Source: CAWARU01 sp963805795 (lineage in GTDB: Bacteria; Pseudomonadota; Gammaproteobacteria; UBA6186; Azoamicaceae). Taken from it: a DNA stretch of 64,000 nucleotides. Of the stretch, positions 18,203 to 27,461 are shown piece by piece. Where the stretch lies: positions 1 to 64,000 of the forward strand of contig CAWDVG010000005.1 of assembly GCA_963805795.1 (NCBI GenBank), written 5' to 3'. The first letter of the stretch is position 1; each line of letters opens with the position of its first letter. Both the position numbers and the translations under genes were made by a program. The notes under the pieces were generated by a model. It did no database searches and was not told where the DNA came from. It was given only the letters and a program-made list of their open reading frames with translations.

Positions 18203-18445
18203 ATGACAAGTGTTCGCGCAAATGTTCGGGTGAGAGAAGGGGAGTCTGTAGATTCAGCCATGCGTCGTTTTAAACGAGCTGTGGAAAAAGCCGGTATTCC
18301 AAAAGAGTTACGACGACGAGAATTTTATCAAAAGGGTTCTACTGTTCGTAAACGTAAGGCCGCTGCTGCTAGAAAACGTCATCTGAAAAAATTACAACGT
18401 GAGCAAGTAGGAATGCCAGGTCCAAGACGCGAGGAGCGGAAGTGA
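18203..18445 (+). CDS. rpsU: 30S ribosomal protein S21
   Basis: This is an 80-residue, strongly basic protein with the S21 core VRVREGESVDSAMRRFKRAV followed by GIPKELRRREFY and a lysine/arginine-rich tail. It ends slightly longer than the 71-residue E. coli protein, with extra residues after QREQ. TTGAGAGGTAAATCGTTC precedes the ATG. It is the first gene of the macromolecular synthesis operon, with its stop overlapping the next start. The 170 bases between it and divergent tsaD must hold promoters for both, but I cannot assign the elements with confidence. Confidence 0.95.
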   Translation: MTSVRANVRVREGESVDSAMRRFKRAVEKAGIPKELRRREFYQKGSTVRKRKAAAARKRHLKKLQREQVGMPGPRREERK

Positions 18446-18903
18446 AAGAAGGCGATTTAAAATTCACCATCCAAGAAGCCATGAAAGCCGCAATGCGATC
18501 CCAGGCTAAGGAACGCTTGGGGACTATTCGATTGATTCTTGCTGCCATCAAGCAATGGGAAGTGGATGAAAGGAAAGATTTAAGCAATGAGCAACTTCTG
18601 GTTATTTTAGATAAAATGATTCGCCAACGTCGTGAATCGATTAAACAATATGACGGAGCAGGTCGAAATGATTTGGCTCAGAAAGAAAGTAACGAAATTG
18701 AAGTTATCCAAGAATTTCTCCCAACCCCTTTAACCGCCGAAGAAATCCAAGGTTTGATTAAATTGGCAGTACAAGAAGTAGGTGCACAATCTGTAAAAGA
18801 CATGGCAAAAGTGATGGGCCTCATCAAACCTAAGGTTCAAGGTCGAGCCGATATGGGGGAGGTCGGAAATATAATTAAAAGCCTACTTTCTCAAACGCAG
18901 TGA
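18442..18903 (+). CDS. GatB/YqeY domain protein
   Basis: This 153-residue protein matches the YqeY family, related to the tail domain of the GatB amidotransferase subunit (IQEAMKAAMRSQAKERLGTI, IRQRRESIKQYDGAGRNDLA, EFLPTPLTAEEI). It starts at a GTG that overlaps the rpsU stop in a GTGA, implying translational coupling. YqeY genes commonly lie between rpsU and dnaG outside the enterics. The molecular role of the free-standing protein is not established; a tRNA-related function is suggested by its relatives. Confidence 0.9.
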   Translation: MKEGDLKFTIQEAMKAAMRSQAKERLGTIRLILAAIKQWEVDERKDLSNEQLLVILDKMIRQRRESIKQYDGAGRNDLAQKESNEIEVIQEFLPTPLTAEEIQGLIKLAVQEVGAQSVKDMAKVMGLIKPKVQGRADMGEVGNIIKSLLSQTQ

Positions 18904-18914
18904 TCGCTTAAGTT

Positions 18915-20801
18915 ATGGCGGGGCATATTCCCGAATCTTTTATTGAAGAATTATTGTCGAGAGTCGACATTGTCGAGATCATTCGCGAATCTATATCTAC
19001 ATCTACGCCATTGCGTCGAGCAGGCGCTAATTATGTGAGCCGTTGCCCTTTCCATACTGAAAAAACACCCTCATTCACGGTCAGCCAAAGCAAGCAATTT
19101 TATCATTGTTTTGGTTGTGGGGCTCATGGTAATGCTTTACGTTTTCTAATGGAATATTCTGGTTATCATTTTGTGGATGCCATTGAATCTTTAGCAATGC
19201 GAGCAGGGCTTAAAGTTCCAAAAGAAGCAGAAGAATTAAAAAATGAAACCCGTTTCGATAAGATTTATGAGATGCTTACAAAAGCAAGCCAATATTTTCA
19301 ACAACAACTATTCAAACATCCTACCAAGCTGCGAGCTATAGATTATTTAAAAGGGCGTGGCATTACAGGGAAAACAGCAAGATCTTTTCATATAGGTTAT
19401 GCGCCAGAAGGTTGGGATGGCATTTTACAAGCATTAGGACATCCAGAGGCATTAGAACATCCATCACAAAACCATCCTGCAGGCCTTCCTGCAAGTCCTT
19501 CTGCCGATAATCTCTCACATTTATTGGAGAGTGGATTATTAGTGGCAAGCAATAAGGGCCATAAAGATCGCTATTATGATCGTTTCCGTGATCGTATTAT
19601 GTTTCCTATCCGAGATCGAAGAGGCCGAGTGGTAGGCTTTGGGGGAAGAGTTATTGAGAAAGGGGAACCTAAGTATCTTAATTCACCGGAAACAGTCGTG
19701 TTCAATAAAAGCCAACAAGTTTATGGTTTATATGAGGCAAGGGCTGCCAATAGAACGCTAACCTCTCTTATTGTGGTAGAGGGTTATTTAGATGTTGTGA
19801 CTTTAGCACAGTTTGGCATTAACAATGTCGTTGCAACGCTAGGCACAGCGCTAACCGACAAACATTTGGACTTGTTATTTAAACAAGTCAACGAATTATA
19901 TTTTTGTTTTGATGGCGATGAAGCAGGTAGAGTAGCACAGAAACGTGCGCTTACTCTTTGCGTACCACTCATCAAGGAAGGACGAACAGTTAAGTTTATT
20001 ATTCTGCCAAATGGAGAGGACCCCGATTCATTTGTAAGGAAAAATGGAAAAGCAGGTTTTGTGAGTAAATTGCAGGAGGCCAAATCACTTTCTGACTTTT
20101 TATTTGAAAGTCTTTCTGCGCATCTAGATTTAAACTCGATTGAAGGTCGATCTGAGTTAGCTAGAACAGCTAGGGCACTTATTCAAAAATTCCCTGCTGG
20201 TGTGTTTCAGGACTTGATGTTAGAACGTTTAGAGCAACTGACAGGGATGGCACCGGGAACTTTAGTGAAAAGAGCAGGTTTTTATGCGAAAAGATCAAAT
20301 GCCTATCCAATCAAAAACATGCTGCCAAAAAAGATTTTACCCCCGACAACTGCCTTTAAAGCCATTGGTTTACTCTTAAAACATCGAGAATTAATAAAAA
20401 GTATTGATAAACTGGGTGATTTAACAGGGGTTGACACACCCGGTACCCAGTTACTATGTGCTATGATTGAGATTTTACGAAAAGACCCAATACTTGCTAT
20501 CGAGGTCATTGAACAGCAAGTGGCAGGTTTGCAACTAAAGGCTGATAAAGATATTGGAGTCTTGGGGAGTCCTGGGAGTTTTAGGTTAACTGACATAATG
20601 TCGTATGCAGATTCTGTACCTATTGAAGGTCTTGAAGCAGAACTCCTAGGTGCATTAGAGAGGTTAAGAGAGAGAGCTAAAGAGCAGCAATTGGAGCTAT
20701 TGTTGCAAAGAGCAAAAGAGGGAACACTGACTATGTTAGAGAAAACCGAATTGAAACAGCTGTTACAGCAATCAACTACCACAGTAGAAGGAAAGGGGTA
20801 G
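18915..20801 (+). CDS. dnaG: DNA primase
   Basis: This 628-residue primase makes RNA primers at the replication fork and works with the DnaB helicase. The N-terminal CHC2 zinc finger is intact (CPFHTEKTPSF then FYHCFGCGAHGNALRF). The catalytic TOPRIM domain contains VVEGYLDVVTLAQFG and CFDGDEAGRVAQKRA. The C-terminal helicase-binding part is divergent, as is usual. The ATG is 11 bases after the yqeY stop. It is the third gene of the rpsU-yqeY-dnaG-rpoD operon. Confidence 0.95.
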   Translation: MAGHIPESFIEELLSRVDIVEIIRESISTSTPLRRAGANYVSRCPFHTEKTPSFTVSQSKQFYHCFGCGAHGNALRFLMEYSGYHFVDAIESLAMRAGLKVPKEAEELKNETRFDKIYEMLTKASQYFQQQLFKHPTKLRAIDYLKGRGITGKTARSFHIGYAPEGWDGILQALGHPEALEHPSQNHPAGLPASPSADNLSHLLESGLLVASNKGHKDRYYDRFRDRIMFPIRDRRGRVVGFGGRVIEKGEPKYLNSPETVVFNKSQQVYGLYEARAANRTLTSLIVVEGYLDVVTLAQFGINNVVATLGTALTDKHLDLLFKQVNELYFCFDGDEAGRVAQKRALTLCVPLIKEGRTVKFIILPNGEDPDSFVRKNGKAGFVSKLQEAKSLSDFLFESLSAHLDLNSIEGRSELARTARALIQKFPAGVFQDLMLERLEQLTGMAPGTLVKRAGFYAKRSNAYPIKNMLPKKILPPTTAFKAIGLLLKHRELIKSIDKLGDLTGVDTPGTQLLCAMIEILRKDPILAIEVIEQQVAGLQLKADKDIGVLGSPGSFRLTDIMSYADSVPIEGLEAELLGALERLRERAKEQQLELLLQRAKEGTLTMLEKTELKQLLQQSTTTVEGKG

Positions 20802-20859
20802 CATTGATGGTACTCTTCGTGATTAATCAACCATTTTTTTACTATAGAGATTATGCATT

Positions 20860-22798
20860 ATGAGTTACTCAGACCGAGAACAGCAAGCCGCTCAAATTAA
20901 ATCGCTTATTGCATTAGGGAAAGAAAAGGGGGGCTATTTAACCTATAACGAGGTAAACGAATACCTGTCTGAAGAAATTGTCGAGCCGGCTGAAATTGAA
21001 GATTACATTCAGATGCTGGATGAAGAAGGGATTACAGTTTATGAGATGGCCTCGGATATGGACGCCATGATGCTGACAGAATCGGAATCTGTGACTACTG
21101 TGGTTACCGATGAGGTGGTAGAAGAAGCCGCCGCTGCCATTAGTACATCAGATGCTGATCTTGGTCGTACGACTGATCCTGTTCGTATGTATATGCGTGA
21201 AATGGGAACAGTAGAATTATTAACACGTCAAGGCGAAATTGCCATTGCTAAACGAATCGAAGAAGGATTGCGCGAAGTATTGATGACAATTGCGCAATAC
21301 CCACCGCTATTAGATTTAGTTTTTGATGAATTTGCTAAAGTGGAAAGCGGTGAAATTAAGGTTACTGAACTTATCAATGGTTTTGTTGATGCAACACAAG
21401 GGGCTGCTCCTTTAGAAGAAGTGGTGTCTGTTGGAGTCTCTATTGAAGAAGAAGATGCTGTCGATGGGGTAACTGTCGTTGCTGAGGAAGAGGAAGAAGA
21501 GTCAGCTGATACAGCTGGATTTGATGCAGAACCCGACTTTGAAGAAACACGTCGTCGTTTTACCGAACTTTTTACTTTAATTGATCAATCAAAAGAATCT
21601 TCAAAACAAATGGGACGACAACATCCCGAAACTCAGGCATTCTTCGGAAAATTGGGCGAATGTTTGGTTGGTTTTAAATTAGTTCCACGCATTTTAGAAT
21701 CTCTTACTGGAAAAGTGCGTAGCATGCTAGAACGAGTGCGCGAACACGAAAGAGCCATCATGGACATTTGTGTGAATAGAGCCAGAATGCCAAGGCAACA
21801 TTTTATTACCTCTTTTCCGAATCATGAAACTAATCCAGAATGGATACTACAGCAAATTAATGCAAAGACCGAATATTCTTTGCAATTGGAACATTATCGC
21901 GATAAGGTTTACGCCATTCAAGAAAAATTAGTCAACCTTGAAATGGAAACCAGCCTGTTAATTTCAGAGATTAAAGATTTAAATCGTCGCATGTCGATTG
22001 GCGAAGCCAAAGCACGACGAGCAAAAAAAGAAATGGTCGAAGCTAATTTGCGATTGGTGATTTCTATTGCGAAAAAATATACCAATCGCGGCTTGCAATT
22101 TTTGGATTTAATTCAAGAAGGCAATATTGGTTTAATGAAAGCGGTTGATAAATTTGAATATCGCCGCGGTTATAAATTTTCAACTTATGCAACTTGGTGG
22201 ATCCGTCAAGCCATTACCCGATCAATTGCTGATCAAGCACGCACCATTCGTATTCCCGTGCATATGATCGAAACCATTAATAAATTAAATCGTATCGCCA
22301 GACAAATGTTGCAAGAAATGGGCCGTGAACCCACACCAGAAGAATTGGGCGAAACGAATGGGCATGCCCGAAGATAAAATCCGTAAAGTGCTGAAAATTG
22401 CCAAAGAACCTATTTCCATGGAAACACCCATTGGTGATGATGAAGATTCACATTTAGGTGATTTTATTGAAGATCAGCTGTCCAATCTCCAATCGATTCT
22501 GCAACCGATGGAAGGCTTAAGCGAAGCAACCGCCGAAATTCTAGGGGGCTTAACGCCGCGAGAAGCCAAAGTATTACGAATGCGATTTGGTATTGATATG
22601 AATACCGATCATACTCTAGAAGAAGTCGGTAAACAATTTGATGTAACACGTGAACGTATCCGACAAATTGAAGCAAAAGCCTTACGAAAACTGCGTCATC
22701 CAAGCCGATCAGAACAACTGAGAAGCTTTACCGATGAAGAAAACAAAGGTGCGGGCAGCTTGATTGGTTTATTTTTTCATTGGTTTTTGTTATATTGA
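20860..22798 (+). CDS. rpoD: RNA polymerase primary sigma factor RpoD, frameshifted in this sequence
   Basis: The frame from 20860 encodes sigma region 1.1, region 1.2 (DPVRMYMREMGTVELLTRQG), an acidic non-conserved region, region 2 (ANLRLVISIAKKYTNRGLQF and FSTYATWWIRQAITRSIADQ) and the start of region 3. It then fails at GREPTPEELGETN. Dropping one G from GGG at 22347-22349 gives EELAKRMGMPEDKIRKVLKI, and the second frame continues through region 4 (TLEEVGKQFDVTRERIRQIE) to 22798. The joined protein is about 645 residues. An essential gene cannot be broken, so an assembly error is the best explanation. After the usual end RSFTDE there are about 19 extra hydrophobic residues, which may reflect a second error. 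Confidence 0.93.
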
Positions 22799-22806
22799 AT
22801 TGTTTC

Positions 22807-22883
<77 letters not shown>

Positions 22884-22992
22884 AAATTACCAAGAAAATC
22901 ATAGAGTTACACCTAAAAATTTCACCCTTCCCAAACCCACAAAAATCCTTGCGGGATATTTGCGGGAGCTAGCTGCAAAATATGCGCCAATT

Positions 22993-23204
22993 TCATAATG
23001 CAATTGGCTGTAAATCTTGCACATTCTTGCTTACCATTTCACGGTTTGTATTACGTAGTAGAGTGAGTACCACTCCGCTGCGACGTGCTTCACAAACCTT
23101 ATTGGCCGTTTCATAGAGATTCTGCAATTCAGCAGATGAGTAATGTGTCGTAATCCGTCCAGAACGATGGCCTAAAAGATCTTGACGATCTTCGAAGCTA
23201 ACCC
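22993..23204 (-). pseudogene. Tyrosine integrase C-terminal stub, island A
   Basis: The minus strand reads VSFEDRQDLLGHRSGRITTH then YSSAELQNLYETANKVCEAR to a stop at 22993. This is the C-terminal catalytic end (LGH box and nucleophile Tyr in THYSSAE) of the integrase family found whole at 30033 and 46046. Everything upstream of the conserved Val is missing, cut at the IS end near 23205. The sequence beyond the IS (24364 on) does not resume the gene, so insertion was accompanied by a deletion. The stub lies about 110 bases from the tRNA, the standard integrase position. Confidence 0.85.
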
Positions 23205-24363
23205 TGTAATATGCGAATTCCTAAGTTTTAAGCAGCATTAGGTAATTGAACCAACCCATGTAAATGCTTTTTCCATTGATAATTACTTAAACTAAGCACT
23301 TTCTTATTCCCTGAGCTTTTATTTTCCGGCGTCATTGCATTAATAGCAGAATGTGATCGCGATTGATTGAAATAATCTTTATAAGTATCTAGCTTTTTCT
23401 GTAAATCACAAGAATTCCAGATGAAAATGTTGTTCAATAGCTCTTCTCGAATCGTTCTAATTAACCGCTCCACAAATGGATGGGAAATTGGAGTGTAGGG
23501 TATGGATTTTATATGTTCAATGTCTAGAATTCTAAGATTGGCTTGCCATCTTTCAAATTTAAACAGTGGATCATTGTCCGTTGAAATCCGTTTAGGTAGC
23601 TTTTGTTTTGAAATAATACTGTTGAACATACGACATATAACTACACCATCCATATCGCCTTTATGAACGGCAAATCCGACAATTCTTCTTGTAAATTGAT
23701 CCATTATTACCATGATCCAATATGAGTTTAAAGTAATAGATGCTGTTCTAAAAAAATCTATAGACCATAATGAATCTTTAGTATGCCCTAGGAATGATAA
23801 CCAGCTAGGTCCATTATTTTTATTAGGTGTGGGCTTATAAAATTTATTTAAAATTCTTCTTACAATATCGCTGCTTATTTCAATTCCAAATTGATTTGAA
23901 ATTTGCATGGCAATACGCAAATAGCCAAATCTGGGGTTTCGAGCCTTATAATTTAAAATGAGATCAATTATTTCTTGAGATGGCCCTTTTCTTCCAGGTT
24001 TTTTATGACTCTTTTTTGAAAAAAGAGATCTGTATTTTTTTGAAACAAAAATCTTGTGTAATTTTATTAAGGTAATAGGTTTAACTAAAATGGCTAAACG
24101 TATCAATCGTTTAATATTGATATATCGGCTTAAGAAGCCAAATATTAAACGATCTGCATTTAATAAATTGGGACATCGTTTTTTGTTTCTAGATAAAATG
24201 ATTAATTGTTGTTTTAATATAATATTTTCTGCAACAATAGAGCTGACGCCACCTAACTTTAATACCTTGAATAGGATACTAAAAATAACGTATAAAATTT
24301 GAAACAGATTAAACATAATGGTGCCTAAGTGAGTGTATGTTTTTTATGAACAAACGAATTACA
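23205..24363. mobile_element. Insertion sequence carrying a DDE (rve) transposase, about 1.16 kb
   Basis: The element is bounded on the left by the abrupt end of the integrase stub and on the right by intergenic sequence. Both ends read TGTAAT inward (23205 and 24363), with partial matching over about 16 bases, so the termini are proposed, not proven. One transposase gene fills it. No target duplication is evident. Confidence 0.6.
23228..24316 (-). CDS. Transposase with rve integrase core (IS3/IS481-like)
   Basis: This 362-residue protein appears intact. A hydrophobic N-terminus and an HTH-like region (FGYLRIAMQISNQFGIEISS, the HTH_21-type segment) precede a DDE core with the Asp in LWSIDFFRTASI, the second Asp in RISTDNDPLF and the Glu in HPFVERLIRTIREELLNNIF. 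The C-terminus has YFNQSRSHSAINAMTPENK, typical of the end of rve transposases. It lies within the element described at 23205-24363. The exact IS family was not determined. Confidence 0.85.
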   Translation of the reverse strand: MFNLFQILYVIFSILFKVLKLGGVSSIVAENIILKQQLIILSRNKKRCPNLLNADRLIFGFLSRYINIKRLIRLAILVKPITLIKLHKIFVSKKYRSLFSKKSHKKPGRKGPSQEIIDLILNYKARNPRFGYLRIAMQISNQFGIEISSDIVRRILNKFYKPTPNKNNGPSWLSFLGHTKDSLWSIDFFRTASITLNSYWIMVIMDQFTRRIVGFAVHKGDMDGVVICRMFNSIISKQKLPKRISTDNDPLFKFERWQANLRILDIEHIKSIPYTPISHPFVERLIRTIREELLNNIFIWNSCDLQKKLDTYKDYFNQSRSHSAINAMTPENKSSGNKKVLSLSNYQWKKHLHGLVQLPNAA

Positions 24364-24953
24364 TATGATTATGATGTAAAGGATCTATGATCTACTGCAG
24401 TATTTGCTTTAAATAGTCTGAGAACATTTTATGTCCTTTAAGTGTCACTTTTCGACACTTTAAAGGCATAATAATTCTATTTCCTTTTAAAAGCAATAGG
24501 GAATTTAGAAAATTTTTTTAAGGAAGTTGGCACAATTCCGAACTTTAAAAGAATGTGTATACACTATTCAATTGGCAGGGGGAATGATCACTCAGACTAT
24601 CTCTGTAAACCATATAGAAACAATGATACAATTAGGTTTGTAATATGATCCGACGCGTATCTTCCTAGCCTCATTACGGCAGAATCCAAACAACATATGT
24701 CGCTGTCAAAGAACATATGTTGTTTAGAAAAGAACATGTGCTAGAAAAAGGGAAATATGAAGCGGCATCTATTAAAAATATGCCGAATGATCTGCTGAAA
24801 ATGGTAAAATATTCGCTGTATCATTCCCTGATTTTATTTTCTGAATGTCATAAACCAAAGTATTTAAGGCACGTACGCAATGAGATTTTATTTAGATACA
24901 TGTTTATTTAAAATTGGTCTGCTGGGAAATTAAAGAAAGGGGGAAAAAGAAAG
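24364..24953. other. Gene-poor stretch between the IS and a NUDIX gene
   Basis: No convincing gene is present. A plus-strand frame 24717-24911 encodes 64 residues (MLFRKEHVLEKGKYEAASIK at its start) that I cannot relate to a family and that has no clear ribosome binding site. The stretch contains the hairpin at 24434-24467 and two CATATGT motifs near 24693 and 24714. The string AACATATGTTGTTTA near 24712 recurs near 38757 in island B. Confidence 0.4.
24434..24467. repeat. Inverted repeat (CCTTTAAGTGTC / GACACTTTAAAGG)
   Basis: The two arms pair almost perfectly (one extra T in the right arm) around a short ACTTTTC loop. It lacks the T run of an intrinsic terminator. It may be an operator or the end of a lost mobile element. 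Confidence 0.5.
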
Positions 24954-25427
24954 ATGAATAAAAATAGTATCCATGTTCAATCACGTGCCGTAATAGTGAA
25001 AGAAGGGCATATTTTGCTTTGTAAGACTACCGGACTTGATCCTGATTTTTATTTTCTGCCTGGTGGCCATATTGAACATGGGGAAAGCGCTAAATCCGCC
25101 ATGCTAAGAGAATTAAAGGAAGAAATTGGATTCGAAATAAAAATTAATCGGTTTCTAGGTTGTCTTGAATACTCTTTCGATCCGAATGTTAAACAGCACG
25201 CTAAATGCCATACTCATGAATATAATTTTATTTTTGAAGCAAATTCTAGTCTTCTACCTGCACCGCATGTTGCGTTAAAACAATTCGAAAAACACATTAA
25301 AATTATTTGGATACCTATTAATCAACTAGAAAAAGTTGATCTTCGACCAGAGTCTTTAAAAACTTTCATTCCAAAATGGCTTAATCTAAACTTGGACTCA
25401 GCCTTTGAAAGCAGAATGGAAGGATAA
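24954..25427 (+). CDS. NUDIX hydrolase
   Basis: This 157-residue protein contains a full Nudix box: GGHIEHGESAKSAMLRELKE then EIGFEI, matching Gx5Ex7REUxEExGU. It hydrolyses a nucleoside diphosphate linked to another moiety; the substrate cannot be told. AAAGGGGGAAAAAGAAAG precedes the ATG. It lies alone in island A as cargo, with no obvious operon partner. It is distinct in sequence from the second Nudix protein at 59444. Confidence 0.88.
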   Translation: MNKNSIHVQSRAVIVKEGHILLCKTTGLDPDFYFLPGGHIEHGESAKSAMLRELKEEIGFEIKINRFLGCLEYSFDPNVKQHAKCHTHEYNFIFEANSSLLPAPHVALKQFEKHIKIIWIPINQLEKVDLRPESLKTFIPKWLNLNLDSAFESRMEG

Positions 25428-25830
25428 AAAAACGCATGAGCATACCAACGTAGAGAAAAACGATATATTATTTATTTCCACAAATTAGATATCGTTGAAG
25501 AGGGTATAATTTGAAAATTATGAGGTATACTGTGGATTTGTTAACTGAATCAAAGAACATTCGGCGTCAATAATTTAGCAAAATCATGTTAGGCAGAATT
25601 CAGAATCCCAACTATTGCCTCTCTAATAAATTGGCAGCTTTATCGAATTGCTCTGCATTTCTTTTTGCATTCTCAATTTCAGTAGAGGTGTGTAAAAGCA
25701 CTTATTCAAAATGCTGTATAAATCTATTGAGATTGTCGCGACATGTCGCGACAATATATTCATGACATGATAGTCTTAGAATTCGAAAGCTAAGTCAAAA
25801 GTCATCTTGAAAAAAATACTGAGGGTAATT
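25428..25830. other. Intergenic region with a perfect palindrome
   Basis: No gene is supported. On the minus strand a short frame (about 25618-25690) reads TSTEIENAKRNAEQFDKAAN to a stop and could be the 3' end of a lost gene. The 24-base palindrome at 25732 lies about 75 bases before the GNAT gene start. Confidence 0.4.
25732..25755. promoter_or_regulatory. 24-base perfect palindrome with two TCGCGA sites
   Basis: Each half reads ATTGTCGCGACA, and the palindrome is exact over 24 bases without a spacer. GC-rich islands in such AT-rich DNA are conspicuous. It could be an operator for a dimeric repressor controlling the GNAT gene at 25831, or a hairpin in its leader RNA. Confidence 0.5.
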
Positions 25831-26262
25831 ATGGAATACACAATCACGTTTGATGCAGATCCTAGCCATACTGATACCACAACGCTCTGGAAAGGAATTT
25901 CTCAAAATGCCAAGCTTATGAAAGGACACGAACCAGGAAAGCCTTTTGCTTTTTATATTAAGGATAAAATAGGTGACGTTAAAGGAGGATGTTCTGGTTT
26001 TCTATTTTATGGCTGCTTGTATACCGATTTATTATGGATCGACGAATCGTTGCGTGGCAGAGGTTACGGAATTGATCTGATGGGAAGAGTAGAGGAGCTT
26101 GCAATTAAGAATACCTGTCGTTTTATGGTGGTGAACACTATGGATTTTGAAGCTCTTAATTTTTATAAGAAACTCGGTTACATTATTGAATTTGAACGAA
26201 AAGGCTTTGAGAAAGATTCTATCATGTATTTCTTGCGAAAAAATTTAACTTCTTCTTTTTAA
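25831..26262 (+). CDS. GNAT-family N-acetyltransferase
   Basis: This protein of about 143 residues has the acetyl-CoA binding motif A as LLWIDESLRGRGYGIDLMGR (R-G-x-G-x-G/A pattern as RGRGYG), followed by the motif B stretch AIKNTCRFMVVNTMDFEALN and FYKKLGY. The start at ATG 25831 is chosen because GAGGGTAATT precedes it. An upstream TTG at 25807 only adds MKKILRVI. The substrate is unknown. It ends 17 bases before the converging AbiE-linked gene. Confidence 0.85.
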   Translation: MEYTITFDADPSHTDTTTLWKGISQNAKLMKGHEPGKPFAFYIKDKIGDVKGGCSGFLFYGCLYTDLLWIDESLRGRGYGIDLMGRVEELAIKNTCRFMVVNTMDFEALNFYKKLGYIIEFERKGFEKDSIMYFLRKNLTSSF

Positions 26263-26278
26263 ATTAAGCCAAAGATTT

Positions 26279-26557
26279 TTAAGTTGTTGTCTGCATTTTC
26301 TGCATCTCCATAATTTTTTTAATGGCCCTATCCAGGGTCATATCATATATTTCTACTGCTTCATCTTCTTCAATTGTAATGTTAAATGCGTTTTCAATAT
26401 CGTAAATAGGTTGTGTATCTGTGAGAGTATCAGGCGGGCAGTTAGTTGACCACATACAACACATCTGTTTTGAATCAGGATTTCCACGATATTTTCGACG
26501 ATGTTTATTGTAAATTGTATGTAAGGTTTGATATGAGGTTTTATTGAGATCTTTCAT
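26279..26557 (-). CDS. Small hypothetical protein downstream of AbiE (carrier-protein-like C-terminal half)
   Basis: This 92-residue protein follows the AbiEii toxin gene by 15 bases on the same strand, so it probably belongs to the same transcript. The C-terminal part, YDIENAFNITIEEDEAVEIY followed by DMTLDRAIKKIM, resembles helices 2-4 of small acyl-carrier-like proteins (ExxFxIxIxDExAxxI). The DSL phosphopantetheine site is absent. The N-terminal half is rich in Lys, Arg, Tyr and Cys (CCMWSTNC). I do not recognise a defined family. It may be an extra regulator or antitoxin, or simply unrelated cargo. Confidence 0.5.
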   Translation of the reverse strand: MKDLNKTSYQTLHTIYNKHRRKYRGNPDSKQMCCMWSTNCPPDTLTDTQPIYDIENAFNITIEEDEAVEIYDMTLDRAIKKIMEMQKMQTTT

Positions 26558-26572
26558 GTTTTTTACTCTCTT

Positions 26573-27457
26573 TTAAGAATACACAGGTTCTCGAAACACT
26601 TGCCAAGTTAAGGCTTTAAGTTCTTCGATTGTAGAGTCAAAGGAAGGCAGATCTTCAAGAAGACCCTCTAGAAATTGATCCCAATCTCTCTTAATCTGTA
26701 GTAAATAGTTTTGATTTGCAAAGAATTGTTGTGGATCTTCAAACTGGATGCTCTTATGCTGGCATTTTGTAATAAATGCCTCTCTAAAGTTTACTAGGTT
26801 CACCTCATTTTTAAATTGCGTTAAGATACGCCATAAATCATAAAAATCTCGTACTCGTGATCGCACCCAACCTTTGATTTTCAAACGCTCTTGGTTTTGT
26901 AAGATTCCTCGATATTTTTCGGTTAAAATTTCTTCAAGAGCATAGGCTTTGATATGTTGTGTCAGAATTTCGCCATATTCATGTAATATCGGTTTTTCAA
27001 CAATTGGATAAATTAAATGCTCATCTCTACTTATTTCCAATTTAATTTTGGTAAGAGGTGTTCGGTGCCAAGGAAATTTTGCTCTTACAGTATAAGCCCT
27101 TTGGTTAAAGGGATGTGCTTGTTTTTCTAAATAAGGCTCCGCGCTATATTCTATTCCAGCGCCCATTTGGTCCGAGAGTGTGCTGGCACCATAGAGTATC
27201 CGTTCTAAACAAGCATCTAAAAACGGATCAGTTAATTGTGGATCCGCACTAAAGTCAAGATCTTCGCTAAAGCGATAATGCTCACCAAAATAACATTTTT
27301 TAAGGCAAGTACCGCCTTTAAAAATGAGATTTTCTTTGGATGGTTGATCTGCTGCTATAGCCGCTAATATCCAGCTTAAAGCATAATCTAACTCGATCAT
27401 ATTCCAACTGGCTTTTTTTTCCTGTTGCTTTTTCAATAGTCTAAGTTTAAGAGACAT
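26573..27457 (-). CDS. AbiEii-type nucleotidyltransferase toxin (type IV TA / abortive infection)
   Basis: This 294-residue protein has the DNA polymerase beta-like nucleotidyltransferase core of AbiEii/AbiGii: LIFKGGTCLKKCYF (motif GGTxL) followed by FSEDLDFSA carrying the catalytic Asp pair. The later LTEKYRGILQNQ and RDFYDLWRIL segments are typical. In known AbiE systems this toxin acts by NTP-dependent transfer onto host RNA and gives phage resistance. It starts 4 bases after the AbiEi-like gene, in one operon. Confidence 0.88.
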   Translation of the reverse strand: MSLKLRLLKKQQEKKASWNMIELDYALSWILAAIAADQPSKENLIFKGGTCLKKCYFGEHYRFSEDLDFSADPQLTDPFLDACLERILYGASTLSDQMGAGIEYSAEPYLEKQAHPFNQRAYTVRAKFPWHRTPLTKIKLEISRDEHLIYPIVEKPILHEYGEILTQHIKAYALEEILTEKYRGILQNQERLKIKGWVRSRVRDFYDLWRILTQFKNEVNLVNFREAFITKCQHKSIQFEDPQQFFANQNYLLQIKRDWDQFLEGLLEDLPSFDSTIEELKALTWQVFREPVYS

Positions 27458-27461
27458 TTAT

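Noticed and set aside
22325..22798. A separate small sigma-like gene after rpoD
   Set aside because: It is the RpoD C-terminus in a shifted frame; a one-base correction joins it.
24434..24467. Intrinsic terminator
   Set aside because: The hairpin lacks a following T run and no gene ends just before it.
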